Positions 32,761-41,158 of a stretch of 64,000 bases of DNA are shown here, piece by piece. This DNA comes from Pseudanabaena sp. FACHB-2040 (lineage in GTDB: Bacteria; Cyanobacteriota; Cyanobacteriia; Phormidesmidales; Phormidesmidaceae). Made by a program: the position numbers and the translations under genes. How positions within the stretch are numbered: position 1 is the stretch's first letter; the number at the start of each line of letters is the position of its first letter. The stretch lies in assembly GCF_014696715.1 (NCBI RefSeq), contig NZ_JACJQO010000016.1, forward strand, positions 1-64,000, written 5' to 3'. The notes beneath the pieces are model-generated. The model made no database searches. It was not told the origin of the DNA and worked only from the letters and a program-made list of their open reading frames with translations.

Positions 32761-34452
32761 GTGGCTTTCGTTAGACTCTTTTTTGTTGCTCTAGCAGCAG
32801 TTTTGCTAGGGCTGGGATTGACAGCCTCTCCCCTGCTGTCTGACCTCCCTCAAGCTGCCAGCAGCCGATCAGCACTGGCAGCTTCTCCATCTGCTCCTAC
32901 CCCCCTATTTAGCGATCTAGGAGATTTTCACTACCCCATTTCAACCCGCTCTGATCTGGCCCAGCAGTACTTTGACCAGGGTTGGGTGCTGGCCTACGGC
33001 TTTAACCATGCAGAGGCAGTCCGGTCTTTTCAGGCAGCGATTGAAGCCGATCCCGACTGTGCCCTGTGCTATTTTGGGCTGGCCTACGTATTAGGCCCAA
33101 ATATCAATGCGCCTATGGAGATCGAGGCCGCCGAAACGGCCTGGGAAACGATGCAGCATGCGATCGCACTTTCCCCCGCCGCCTCAGCCAAAGAACGCGC
33201 CCTGATCAACGCTCTCGCTACTCGCTACACAGCTGCTCCCACAGCTAATCGGGCCTCATTAGATCGGGCTTATGCCGCCGCCCTCAAGACAGTTCATCAG
33301 CAATATCCAGAAGATCTGGAAATCGCCACTCTGTATGCCGAAGCGCTGATGGACACTATGCCCTGGGACTACTGGGACGAGGCGGGCAACCCCAAACCCA
33401 CAACGCGCGAAATCTTGAAAACCCTGGAGGCGGTGCTAGAGCAGAACCCGGATCAGATCGGGGCCTTGCACCTCTATATTCATGCTGTGGAAAAAGAGCG
33501 GCCCGAACTAGCCGAAGCAGCGGCTGATCGACTGGGGGCACTGGTGCCCGGATCAGGTCATCTAGTGCATATGCCCTCTCATATCTACATTCGCGTGGGC
33601 CGCTACCACGATGCGGTGGTGGCTAACCAGGATGCGATCGCAGCCGATGCAGCCTATCTCAAGATCAGCCCTACTCCCAGTCTTTACACTGTCGCCTACA
33701 TGCCCCACAACCACCACTTCGCTTGGTTTGGGGCGATGATGACTGGGCAGCGAGCAGTTGCAATGGCTGCCGCCGAGCAGACCGCACGGGTAGAAGGCGA
33801 GCTGTGGCACGCTCCCGAATTGGCCGGTTCGCTCCAGCACTATTATTCGGTGCCTCTCTACACGCAGGTGCGATTTAGCCAGTGGAACGAAATTCTTAAG
33901 ACACCCGCGCCTGCTGCCGAGTTGAAATATCCGGTCGGCGTCTGGCACTATGCTCAGGGCATGGCGCTGGCAGCAACGGATCGGCCTAGGGCAGCAGCGG
34001 ATCATTTGCGATCGCTCCAGGCCCTAATCGCCGATCCTGAGATTGGGGAAATGCGAATTTGGGGCTTCAACTCCACCCGTCAGGCATTGAGCATTGCTGA
34101 GGCTGTGCTGGCCGGCGAAATTGCAGCGGCCCAGGGAAACTACGACCGCGCTGTGACCTACCTGCAGTCTGCCGTGGCCCAGGAGGACGAATTGACCTAC
34201 ACCGAACCCCCTGACTGGTATGCCCCCACCCGCAACCTGCTGGGTCAGGTGCTGCTGGCAGCCGGGCGCTATGCCGACGCCGAATCGGCCTTCCAGGCAG
34301 ATTTAGAAAACTATCCTCAAAACGGCTGGTCTCTGCAGGGTCTGGCCCAAAGCCTGCGAGCCCAAAACAAGCTATCAGAGGCTGATTCTGTACAGGCCCA
34401 GTTTGAAGCGGCCTGGCAATATGCCGACATCACTCTGCCAATATCCGGTTAA
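32761..34452 (+). CDS. Exported or anchored TPR-repeat protein, first gene of the GNAT operon
   Basis: 563 residues from GTG 32761, eight bases after AAGGAG. A signal peptide or anchor (F-V-R-L-F-F-V-A-L-A-A-V-L-L-G-L-G-L) is followed by tetratricopeptide repeats, e.g. F-N-H-A-E-A-V-R-S-F-Q-A-A-I-E-A-D-P near residue 85 and G-R-Y-A-D-A-E-S-A-F-Q-A near 500. H-M-P-S-H-I-Y-I-R-V-G-R-Y and M-P-H-N-H-H-F are His-rich and look like conserved family positions. The likely role is protein-protein contact outside the cytoplasm. The next gene starts 21 bases downstream. Confidence 0.85.
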   Translation: MAFVRLFFVALAAVLLGLGLTASPLLSDLPQAASSRSALAASPSAPTPLFSDLGDFHYPISTRSDLAQQYFDQGWVLAYGFNHAEAVRSFQAAIEADPDCALCYFGLAYVLGPNINAPMEIEAAETAWETMQHAIALSPAASAKERALINALATRYTAAPTANRASLDRAYAAALKTVHQQYPEDLEIATLYAEALMDTMPWDYWDEAGNPKPTTREILKTLEAVLEQNPDQIGALHLYIHAVEKERPELAEAAADRLGALVPGSGHLVHMPSHIYIRVGRYHDAVVANQDAIAADAAYLKISPTPSLYTVAYMPHNHHFAWFGAMMTGQRAVAMAAAEQTARVEGELWHAPELAGSLQHYYSVPLYTQVRFSQWNEILKTPAPAAELKYPVGVWHYAQGMALAATDRPRAAADHLRSLQALIADPEIGEMRIWGFNSTRQALSIAEAVLAGEIAAAQGNYDRAVTYLQSAVAQEDELTYTEPPDWYAPTRNLLGQVLLAAGRYADAESAFQADLENYPQNGWSLQGLAQSLRAQNKLSEADSVQAQFEAAWQYADITLPISG

Positions 34453-34473
34453 CTCTTAGCTCCTGGCCAAACT

Positions 34474-35079
34474 ATGTTGACAATCACCACAACCTATCGT
34501 CCCGCCCGTGTCGAGGACTGCTTCACCATTGCCCGTCTGTTTCAAATTGCTGCCGATGGCGTAGTCGACTATCTCTGGTCCACCCTCCAGGCCGACTATC
34601 CGGGTCTTACTCCTTTAGAAATTGGGGCTCAGCGCTTTGCCAATCCTGACAGCAACTGCAGTTACCGCAACTGTGTCATGGCCGAGCGGGAGGCTGAAAT
34701 TGTGGGCATGATGATGACCTTTGCGATCGCAGAGCCAGACGAAGCCCCCCAAGCACTCTCGACTGAGACCGACAGCGAAATCCCAGACGTCATGGCTCCC
34801 TATGCCCTGGAAAAAGCAGGTACCTGGTACATCTGCGCCCTCGCCGTTTTTCCTGAGTTTCGCGGTCAGGGCATTGGCTCTGGCCTTCTGGCGCTGGCCC
34901 ACCGGCAGGCCAGAGAGCAGGGCTTTGAGGAACTCAGCCTACTCTGCTTTGAGCAAAACATGGGCGCGAAGCAGCTGTACGAGCGCTGCGGATTCAAAAC
35001 CATCGACCGTACCCCGGTGGTGCCCCACCCGCTAATTCACCATACTGGAGATCTGCTGCTGATGACCGTGGAGGCTTGA
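34474..35079 (+). CDS. GNAT family N-acetyltransferase (1st of four)
   Basis: 201 residues. The acetyl-CoA site reads L-A-V-F-P-E-F-R-G-Q-G-I-G-S-G-L-L, preceded by the beta-4 strand W-Y-I-C-A, and N-M-G-A-K-Q-L-Y-E-R-C-G-F is the C-terminal GNAT motif. An insertion of about 30 residues (rich in Glu/Asp/Pro) lies before the core. It transfers an acetyl group from acetyl-CoA to an unknown amine. It starts 21 bases after the TPR gene and its stop is one base before the next start, which shows an operon. Confidence 0.92.
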   Translation: MLTITTTYRPARVEDCFTIARLFQIAADGVVDYLWSTLQADYPGLTPLEIGAQRFANPDSNCSYRNCVMAEREAEIVGMMMTFAIAEPDEAPQALSTETDSEIPDVMAPYALEKAGTWYICALAVFPEFRGQGIGSGLLALAHRQAREQGFEELSLLCFEQNMGAKQLYERCGFKTIDRTPVVPHPLIHHTGDLLLMTVEA

Positions 35080-35080
35080 G

Positions 35081-35971
35081 TTGGCTGGCGAAACCGATTT
35101 GTCTAGGCTGTTACAGTCTATGCAGCCTGAACTGAGCACAGGAGAATTTGTCTTTTGCACAGTTCTCCCCGCTCAGGTGGAGAGGCTGGCTGGACAGGCC
35201 ATCAGCCTCTTCCGCGAAGCAGAGGGAGTAAGTCTAGTACTGCCCAGGCATGAAGCTGAGCAGCAGGAAATTTCTTACCAGTATCCCTGTCGTCTAATCA
35301 CATTGCAGATTCACTCTAGTCTTGCAGCAGTCGGCTTCCTGGCCGCTGTCACCGAAGCCTTGGCAGGCTGGGGCATTAGCGTCAACCCAGTTTCTGCCTA
35401 CTACCACGACCACCTGTTTGTTCCTACAGACCAGGCTGAGCAGGCGATGGACTGTCTGGCTCAGCTGGTTCTAGCCCACCGCTACAGCTTCCAGACCATG
35501 ACGACCGCTGACAGAGAGATCGTCTGGCAAATGCTGATGCACGCTGCCCATGAAAGTTCTCTAGAGGCGGTCAAAGACCAGCCCGCGCTAGCCCGTTATG
35601 CCGCTGGCTGGGGCCGCGCCGGGGATATGGGGATCGTGGCGTTGCTGCAGGATCAGCCTATAGGAGCGGCCTGGCTGCGGCTGTGGCAGGGGCATAACCG
35701 AGGATTTGGCTTTGTGGCAGAGGACGTGCCAGAACTTGCGATCGCAGTGCTGCCTGACTACCAGAGTCAGGGTGTTGGCACTCAGCTCCTGAGCCGCCTG
35801 CTCCACAGCGCCCGAGGATGGTACGGCGCTGTGTCCCTCAGCACCCGAGCCGACAATCCTGCAGTCAAGCTCTACGAGCGCATGGGGTTTGTGAAGGTAC
35901 CCGATAGCGAAGTCATCAACCGCACAGGTGGAGTTTCCTTCACTATGATCTGTGAGTTGGAGGGTCTGTAA
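35081..35971 (+). CDS. ACT_3 (DUF2241) domain fused to a GNAT acetyltransferase
   Basis: 296 residues from TTG 35081, six bases after GGAGG. Residues about 5-135 form an ACT-type domain: I-T-L-Q-I-H-S-S-L-A-A-V-G-F, then A-Y-Y-H-D-H-L-F-V-P, the mark of the small ACT_3 proteins thought to bind amino acids. Residues about 150-290 are a GNAT: V-L-P-D-Y-Q-S-Q-G-V-G-T-Q-L-L binds acetyl-CoA, and N-P-A-V-K-L-Y-E-R-M-G-F closes the fold. The arrangement suggests an acetyltransferase controlled by a bound amino acid. It is not a frameshift product; the frame is continuous. Confidence 0.88.
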   Translation: MAGETDLSRLLQSMQPELSTGEFVFCTVLPAQVERLAGQAISLFREAEGVSLVLPRHEAEQQEISYQYPCRLITLQIHSSLAAVGFLAAVTEALAGWGISVNPVSAYYHDHLFVPTDQAEQAMDCLAQLVLAHRYSFQTMTTADREIVWQMLMHAAHESSLEAVKDQPALARYAAGWGRAGDMGIVALLQDQPIGAAWLRLWQGHNRGFGFVAEDVPELAIAVLPDYQSQGVGTQLLSRLLHSARGWYGAVSLSTRADNPAVKLYERMGFVKVPDSEVINRTGGVSFTMICELEGL

Positions 35972-36014
35972 GCTAGAGCCGTTGTCCTCAAAACCAATCT
36001 CCTAGAGGTTTCAG

Positions 36015-36524
36015 ATGTCTCAAACAGTGAATCCCAACCACACTTCAACCGTCGCGGTTCGCCCTATGCAGACAGGTGATATGGGGGAGATGCGATCGCT
36101 TTTCTACCAAACTGTTCACCAGATCAACAGCCGCGACTACACGCCTGAGCAGATCCAGGTTTGGGCCTCTAGCGCCAACGATGAAGCGCGCTGGCAGGCG
36201 CTGCCGAAGAAAAGCCAGGTCTTGGTGGCCGAGCACAGCGGCAAGGTGGTTGGCTTCACCAACCTTGAAGCCGATGGGCATATTGACATGTTCTTTGTCC
36301 ATCCTGAGCACCAGGGAGAGGGCATTGGCAAGCGGCTGATGCAGGCCCTAGAGAGCCTAGCCCAGGCCCAGCAGCTCGACCGCCTATACTCTGAAGTCAG
36401 CATTACTGCCAAACCCTTCTTCTTGAGGTACGACTTCTGCATCGTTACCGAGGAACAGGTCGAGCGCCAGGGCATCTGGTTCACCCGGTTCATCATGGAA
36501 AAAACATTAACCTATCCCACATAA
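36015..36524 (+). CDS. GNAT family N-acetyltransferase (3rd of four)
   Basis: 169 residues. H-P-E-H-Q-G-E-G-I-G-K-R-L-M is the acetyl-CoA loop, I-D-M-F-F-V lies before it, and F-F-L-R-Y-D-F ends the core. It resembles small PhnO/YafP-type enzymes. The TAA is followed without gap by the ATG of the methyltransferase-like gene (TAAATG). Substrate unknown. Confidence 0.92.
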   Translation: MSQTVNPNHTSTVAVRPMQTGDMGEMRSLFYQTVHQINSRDYTPEQIQVWASSANDEARWQALPKKSQVLVAEHSGKVVGFTNLEADGHIDMFFVHPEHQGEGIGKRLMQALESLAQAQQLDRLYSEVSITAKPFFLRYDFCIVTEEQVERQGIWFTRFIMEKTLTYPT

Positions 36525-37205
36525 ATGGCGTTCACCCTCGACAAAGTAGTGCCTTGGGGCCGTTCCTTTGCAGAATACGTGGCGATGTTTGCGCTGTCTG
36601 AGACAGATTTGGAGCAGCGCATTCTCGGCTGTGGGGATGGCCCAGCCGCCTTTAACTCTGAGCTGACTCAGCAGGGCGGGCAGGTCACGTCAACTGACCC
36701 GATCTACCAGTTCACAGCTGAGGAAATTCGCGCCCGGATCGCCGCCACCTTTGCAGAAGTAGTTGAAAAGACCCGCCAAAACTTGGACGATTTTAATTGG
36801 ACAAGCATTCGCTCGCCGGAAGAACTAGGCCAGGTTCGCATGGCGGCAATGGAGCAGTTTTTGGCCGACTTCGACCTGGGCAAAGCTCAGAGGCGCTACA
36901 TCACAGCCAGCCTACCCGAACTGCCCTTTGCTGACGACAGCTTTGATCTGGCGCTTTGCTCCCACTTTCTCTTTCTCTACAGTCCACAGTTCGATGTTGA
37001 GTTTCACCTAGCTGCTGTTCAGGAAATGCTGCGGGTCGCCCCAGAGGTGCGGATTTTTCCGTTAGTAGAGTTGGGTAACGCCAGGTCGCGCCACCTAGAC
37101 TGGGTGATGGCTCAGCTCAAAGCTCTAGGGCACTCCCTGCAGGTCAGAACCGTCGTCTACGAGTTTCAGAAGGGCGGCAATAAAATGCTGTGCATCCACC
37201 GCTGA
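36525..37205 (+). CDS. SAM-dependent methyltransferase-like protein
   Basis: 226 residues. I-L-G-C-G-D-G-P-A-A-F-N is a class I SAM-binding loop (motif I), T-S-T-D-P-I-Y-Q-F the acidic motif II, and L-P-F-A-D-D-S-F-D-L-A-L-C-S-H-F-L-F the motif IV/V region. It is soluble and of normal length. The acceptor is unknown. It sits between two GNAT genes with no gap before and 34 bases after, so it is a part of the same operon. Confidence 0.85.
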   Translation: MAFTLDKVVPWGRSFAEYVAMFALSETDLEQRILGCGDGPAAFNSELTQQGGQVTSTDPIYQFTAEEIRARIAATFAEVVEKTRQNLDDFNWTSIRSPEELGQVRMAAMEQFLADFDLGKAQRRYITASLPELPFADDSFDLALCSHFLFLYSPQFDVEFHLAAVQEMLRVAPEVRIFPLVELGNARSRHLDWVMAQLKALGHSLQVRTVVYEFQKGGNKMLCIHR

Positions 37206-37239
37206 GTCTGTTGATAAGCCTGTTGATGAGTCTGTTGTT
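37204..37239. repeat. Three 12-bp repeats directly before a start codon
   Basis: GAGTCTGTTGAT, AAGCCTGTTGAT and GAGTCTGTTGTT fill all 36 bases between the methyltransferase stop (37203-37205) and the ATG at 37240. No Shine-Dalgarno is visible apart from the GAG words in the repeats, so copy number could affect translation of the next gene. Confidence 0.8.
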
Positions 37240-37812
37240 ATGGAAGCCACCAACCTCGCTATAGTCACCCAACCCACCCTTGGCGCGGAGCGGCTGATTC
37301 TGCGGCCCTTTACCCTGGCCGATGCGCCCGACGTTCAGCGGCTGGCCGGAGAGTGGGACATTGCCGCCCGCACTCTGGTCATTCCCCATCCCTACCCCGA
37401 TGGCCTGGCAGAACAGTGGATTCGCAGCCATCCTAAAGACTTTGCCGCTGGTAACTCAGTGACCTTTGCGATCGCACTGCTCGACAACACCCTCTGCGGA
37501 GCCATTGGCCTGGGCCTGGTGCCTGAAAACCAGCTAGCCGAACTGGGCTACTGGATTGGCAAACCCTACTGGGGCAACGGCTACTGCACCGAAGCCGCCA
37601 AAGCCCTGCTCAAGCTTGGCTTTAACGACCTCGGTCTCAACCGCATCCAGGCCACCCACTATACAGACAATCCGGCCTCGGGCCGAGTCATGCAGAAGAT
37701 CGGCATGGCCTATGAGGGCTGCCGTCGCCAGCACACCTTTAGATGGGGCGAGTTTAAAGACATTAAACTCTACGGCATCCTCAAAAGCGACTGGTTAAAC
37801 GGACACAGTTAG
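37240..37812 (+). CDS. GNAT family N-acetyltransferase, RimJ/RimL type (4th of four)
   Basis: 190 residues. L-I-L-R-P-F-T-L-A-D-A at the N-terminus, L-G-Y-W-I-G-K-P-Y-W-G-N-G-Y-C-T-E-A in the core and N-P-A-S-G-R-V-M-Q-K-I-G-M near the end are typical of the Acetyltransf_3 (RimJ/RimL) group that acetylates protein N-termini or small amines. It is the last gene of the operon starting at 32761. A convergent PEP-CTERM gene ends 13 bases downstream. Confidence 0.92.
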   Translation: MEATNLAIVTQPTLGAERLILRPFTLADAPDVQRLAGEWDIAARTLVIPHPYPDGLAEQWIRSHPKDFAAGNSVTFAIALLDNTLCGAIGLGLVPENQLAELGYWIGKPYWGNGYCTEAAKALLKLGFNDLGLNRIQATHYTDNPASGRVMQKIGMAYEGCRRQHTFRWGEFKDIKLYGILKSDWLNGHS

Positions 37813-37825
37813 AGCTATAGCAAAC

Positions 37826-38740
37826 TCAGTTAAGCTCACTGTTTCTGCTGGCCTGACTGAGCCTGTACTTTTTGAGCAGGAGAGCCGCTAGCGCGGCACT
37901 GCCCAATGCGATCGCACTGCCCGGCTCGGGTATATCCTTAGCGGGACCAGGTTTCTCCGCCTTCTTCACGAACTGAAACACCACCTCACCGCCGGGGGCT
38001 AAGAGGCGGTTAAACTGAAACGCCGCTGAAACATCCGTTAAAGCATCCGTACTAGTCAGAACGCTGTTGTTGTTCAAAGTTGTGCGGGAGCTGTTGAAAA
38101 ACTCCTGCAGCAGCTTCGGGTAAAGATCTACCTGCACAAAATCTGCGGCTTGGTCAACAGTTGCAGTAACTTTTGCCCCTGTCACATCAACCTGTTGCAG
38201 AGAGTTCTTCTGAATCAACACGGAATCGAAACCAAATGTTCCGGCCACATCAAAGTCTAGATAGGAAAAGAGCGAAACCTGCTGAGCTGTGTCGGTCAGG
38301 TTCTTCAGCGTCACCGTCTCAAACCGATGAGAGGAGCCACTGTTTAGCTCGCCGCCTTGAAGCTCCAAGGAGTAGCGAAACTCTAGCGCATTGTCAAACC
38401 CGCGCAGGTAAGCCGACAGCGCATTTTCAGAGAATGTAAATGAATCTAGTGTGAAGCTGCCCAGCCCTACTTCAGGGCTCATAGGGTCTGTCCCAAAATT
38501 CAGAAAGTAGCGTTCTCCCAAAGGCCCTACGGGGACAGGGGTTTGTGGGGTAAATACCTGATTAACCCCATCTACAATCCACGCATCCACACCCAGGGTG
38601 TCTAGGTTCAGGCGGACAGTTGAGTTGTCATCATTCAGTTCCACTAGTCCTGTAGATTGAGCGTAGGCAGCCGGAAAACTCAGGCCGAAACTCACCAGTA
38701 GACTAGTCGCTATTTGCAGGGGTAATGAACGGATTTGCAT
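37826..38740 (-). CDS. PEP-CTERM anchored exported protein
   Basis: 304 residues. Signal peptide M-Q-I-R-S-L-P-L-Q-I-A-T-S-L-L-V with A-Y-A-Q cleavage context. The C-terminus has I-P-E-P-G-S-A-I-A-L-G-S-A-A-L, a hydrophobic segment and basic K-K-Y-R, the sorting signal processed by exosortase. The middle part is beta-rich without a domain that I recognise. PEP-CTERM proteins are exported and often go with exopolysaccharide production, in line with the hps operon in this window. No exosortase gene is present here. Confidence 0.85.
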   Translation of the reverse strand: MQIRSLPLQIATSLLVSFGLSFPAAYAQSTGLVELNDDNSTVRLNLDTLGVDAWIVDGVNQVFTPQTPVPVGPLGERYFLNFGTDPMSPEVGLGSFTLDSFTFSENALSAYLRGFDNALEFRYSLELQGGELNSGSSHRFETVTLKNLTDTAQQVSLFSYLDFDVAGTFGFDSVLIQKNSLQQVDVTGAKVTATVDQAADFVQVDLYPKLLQEFFNSSRTTLNNNSVLTSTDALTDVSAAFQFNRLLAPGGEVVFQFVKKAEKPGPAKDIPEPGSAIALGSAALAALLLKKYRLSQASRNSELN

Positions 38741-39142
38741 GGTCCCTTAAGTGCGATGACTGAAGCGTTTCCCGATTGCCACCTGATTCGAGTGCTGTTC
38801 TACACACCGACAATAGCCAAGCTCAGGTCTCAGCTGCCTGCCGTATCCGTGTTATTACTGAAAACTTCAAAAAAGCCTCTATTTCTTGAAGATGCCAACA
38901 ATCCGGGAAACCAAAGGAGCTGAACCTTTAGTTCGGCCATTAAATTCTCTGGCAGGGGTAAAACCCCATGTTCCTAATGAACGTCAAAAACCCTGATTCA
39001 GTACGGTGATGAAGATCACCTGTAGAGGCACCCTGATATATACGAGGCAACCAAAGTCAGATCACTACGTTTCGGTAAAAACCTGTTGGCAGATCAAAAA
39101 TTACGTTTAGGCTAATTGAGTTAGTTACGCGCATTTTGTTCC
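38741..39142. other. Intergenic region between divergent genes
   Basis: About 400 bases separating the PEP-CTERM gene (leftward) and the CDF transporter (rightward). It contains a short palindrome GGTGAT-GAAG-ATCACC (39005-39020), AGGGGTAAAACCCCA near 38955, and a weak promoter-like pair TTGGCA/TAGGCT near 39087-39115. These may control the metal transporter, but no known metal-regulator box was recognised. No convincing gene. Confidence 0.4.
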
Positions 39143-40081
39143 TTGAATCGCAATACTCAACCTCGCCAAACAGTCAGCTCCAGTGCGGTCTCTGCTCATA
39201 AGGACCACCGGGCGGCGGTCAGATGGGTCTTGATTATCACCCTGGTGATGAATGTGTGTGTGGTAGTTCTCAAGGCCCTAGTAGGCCTGTGGACGGGTTC
39301 TTTGAGCCTGCTAGCCGACGCCCTGCACAGCGTTACAGACAGCGCCAACAACGTTTTAGGGCTGGTAACCAATCAGCTTGCCAATCCTCGACCTGACCGT
39401 GATCACCCCTACGGCCACCAGAAGTTTGAAGCGATTGGCGCGTTGGGCATTGCCGCCTTTTTAGGCATTGCCTGCTTTGAAATTCTTAAAGGAGCGGTCG
39501 AGCGCTTACTGCAGGGTGGAGAACCTGTTCAGGTAACGGCATCGGCTCTATGGATCATGCTGCTGGTGCTGGGCATCAATATATTTGTCGCCTTTTACGA
39601 ACGCAAAGTCGGCCTGCGCTTAGGCAGCAAAATTTTGATTGCCGATGCCCGACATACCATGAGCGATGTCTGGATTACTATTGCCGTGATTGGAGGGCTG
39701 ATAGGCATCTGGCGAGGTTGGCAGTGGATGGATGTCGCTCTAGCTTTTCCCGTAGCAGTGCTTGTTTTCAAGAGCGGGTGGGCGGTTCTGCGCGAGAACC
39801 TACCCTGGCTAGTTGATGAAATGGCGATCGCACCCGAAGCAATTCATAGCCAGGTAATGAAGGTGCCAGGTGTGATCAATTGCCACAATATTGCTTCTCG
39901 CGGGCTGTTGGGTCGGCAGGTTTTCATTGATATGCACCTGATTGTCGAGCCTACTAATGTCGAAGAGGCCCATCGCGTTACAGAAGAGGTCGAATCTCTA
40001 TTAGACCAGCTCTATGGCCCGGCTCGAATTACGATTCATATTGAGCCTCCCCACTACGAGTCTGGCGAAATTAGCTACTAA
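39143..40081 (+). CDS. Cation diffusion facilitator family transporter
   Basis: 312 residues with six transmembrane helices. A-D-A-L-H-S-V-T-D-S and A-D-A-R-H-T-M-S-D hold the metal-binding Asp/His of helices 2 and 5, and H-P-Y-G-H-Q-K-F-E is the typical loop. The C-terminal domain (V-I-N-C-H-N-I-A-S-R, later I-D-M-H-L-I-V) is the cytoplasmic metallochaperone-like part. It exports Zn2+, Fe2+, Mn2+ or similar ions in exchange for protons. TTG 39143 is the best start, since no ATG comes before the first helix; the ribosome site is poor. Confidence 0.93.
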   Translation: MNRNTQPRQTVSSSAVSAHKDHRAAVRWVLIITLVMNVCVVVLKALVGLWTGSLSLLADALHSVTDSANNVLGLVTNQLANPRPDRDHPYGHQKFEAIGALGIAAFLGIACFEILKGAVERLLQGGEPVQVTASALWIMLLVLGINIFVAFYERKVGLRLGSKILIADARHTMSDVWITIAVIGGLIGIWRGWQWMDVALAFPVAVLVFKSGWAVLRENLPWLVDEMAIAPEAIHSQVMKVPGVINCHNIASRGLLGRQVFIDMHLIVEPTNVEEAHRVTEEVESLLDQLYGPARITIHIEPPHYESGEISY

Positions 40082-40190
40082 ATTAGCTATCATGAATGGC
40101 TAATCAATGAACTGGTAAATGCAGGCGTAGAGGGGCTGTAATTCCTAGCTGAGGGGTTTCTCCCTACACCCCAAATTAGCGTTAACATGC

Positions 40191-40367
40191 TTACTTTGCT
40201 TTCCAGGTGCCCCCGTAGCGGTAGTAGGGGTTATTCTGGCTAAGTTGGCTCCAGCATTGAGGACAAACCAACCGCCATTTGCCGCTCTCATCAGACTGAA
40301 TCCGGTATCGGATAGCCGACTGTTGAGTGCAGTGTTCACAGAGTTTTAGACGAGGTTTAGAGAGCAT
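40191..40367 (-). CDS. Small zinc-ribbon-like protein
   Basis: 58 residues from ATG 40367 (a longer frame to 40418 adds a hydrophobic but unlikely start). L-C-E-H-C-T and L-V-C-P-Q-C-W-S are two C-x2-C knuckles 25 residues apart, so one zinc is likely bound. The end N-P-Y-Y-R-Y-G-G-T-W-K is distinctive and I believe it recurs in cyanobacteria. Function unknown, nucleic-acid or protein contact possible. Confidence 0.7.
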   Translation of the reverse strand: MLSKPRLKLCEHCTQQSAIRYRIQSDESGKWRLVCPQCWSQLSQNNPYYRYGGTWKAK

Positions 40368-40483
40368 TAGAATCGCTACAAGGGTCAAAAGGTACAGCCT
40401 CGGGGCACGCAGTCTCAAGTCAGTCCTGTGCGCCCTTCCTCTATCCTGGCACTGAATTTTTGATTAGTATTTTGCCTTAGGTT

Positions 40484-41020
40484 ATGAATCTTCCCACCTG
40501 GATCACGGTATCGCGTCTGGTGAGCGTTCCGCTGGTGCTCTACTTACTGCAGGCACCCACGGAGCGCGATCGTGCGATCGCAGTCGGCATCTTTCTCATT
40601 GGAGCCAGTACAGATTGGTTGGATGGCTATCTGGCTAGGCGCTTAAATCAGGTTACGGAGCTGGGTAAATTTCTCGATCCGCTGGTGGATAAACTGCTGG
40701 TTCTAGCCCCCCTGATGTCCCTCGTAGAACTCCAGCAGATACCAGCCTGGGGCGTCTTTCTAATCCTAGCAAGAGAGCTGACGGTTGCCGGTTGGCGCGT
40801 CAGTCCTTCCCTGCAGCAGGGGAGCGTGCCGGGAGCAAACCTTTGGGGCAAACTCAAAACGGTAGTACAGATTGTAGCTGTCGCTATGCTGATTGCCCCA
40901 CTGGGTGAAAATTGGGCCGTTCTTTGCCAACTTTTATTCTGGCTAGCAGTCATTCTCACCTGGGTTTCTGGCGCAGTTTACCTCTGGCCTCAGCCCTCTA
41001 GCCAAGAAATCTCTGGGTAG
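40484..41020 (+). CDS. pgsA: CDP-diacylglycerol-glycerol-3-phosphate 3-phosphatidyltransferase
   Basis: 178 residues, about four to five transmembrane helices. D-W-L-D-G-Y-L-A-R-R, then G-K-F-L-D-P-L-V-D-K fits the CDP-alcohol phosphotransferase motif D-G-x2-A-R-x8-G-x3-D-x3-D. It makes phosphatidylglycerol phosphate, the precursor of phosphatidylglycerol, which is essential in photosystems. It starts with N-L-P-T-W-I-T-V-S-R as usual. A strong hairpin follows. Confidence 0.93.
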   Translation: MNLPTWITVSRLVSVPLVLYLLQAPTERDRAIAVGIFLIGASTDWLDGYLARRLNQVTELGKFLDPLVDKLLVLAPLMSLVELQQIPAWGVFLILARELTVAGWRVSPSLQQGSVPGANLWGKLKTVVQIVAVAMLIAPLGENWAVLCQLLFWLAVILTWVSGAVYLWPQPSSQEISG

Positions 41021-41069
41021 ACGGCCTGGACTTCTACAGGCACTTTTGATGGATTGAAACGCTTACAGA

Positions 41070-41110
41070 AAGCCGGTAGGGGTGCAACAACGCTACACCC
41101 CTACCGGCTT
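41070..41110. terminator. 15-bp hairpin between convergent pgsA and cyAbrB genes
   Basis: AAGCCGGTAGGGGTG (41070-41084) and CACCCCTACCGGCTT (41096-41110) are perfectly complementary around an 11-base loop. It lies 50 bases after both stop codons. T runs are short, but it probably ends both transcripts. Confidence 0.7.
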
Positions 41111-41158
41111 AAAATGAGTCGATATTAAGACACTGGGAGACCTGCCTAAACTTGGCAA

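Noticed and set aside
38735-38923. 62-codon plus-strand frame in the gap before the CDF gene
   Set aside because: It overlaps the start and leader of the PEP-CTERM gene, has no ribosome site and no recognisable features.
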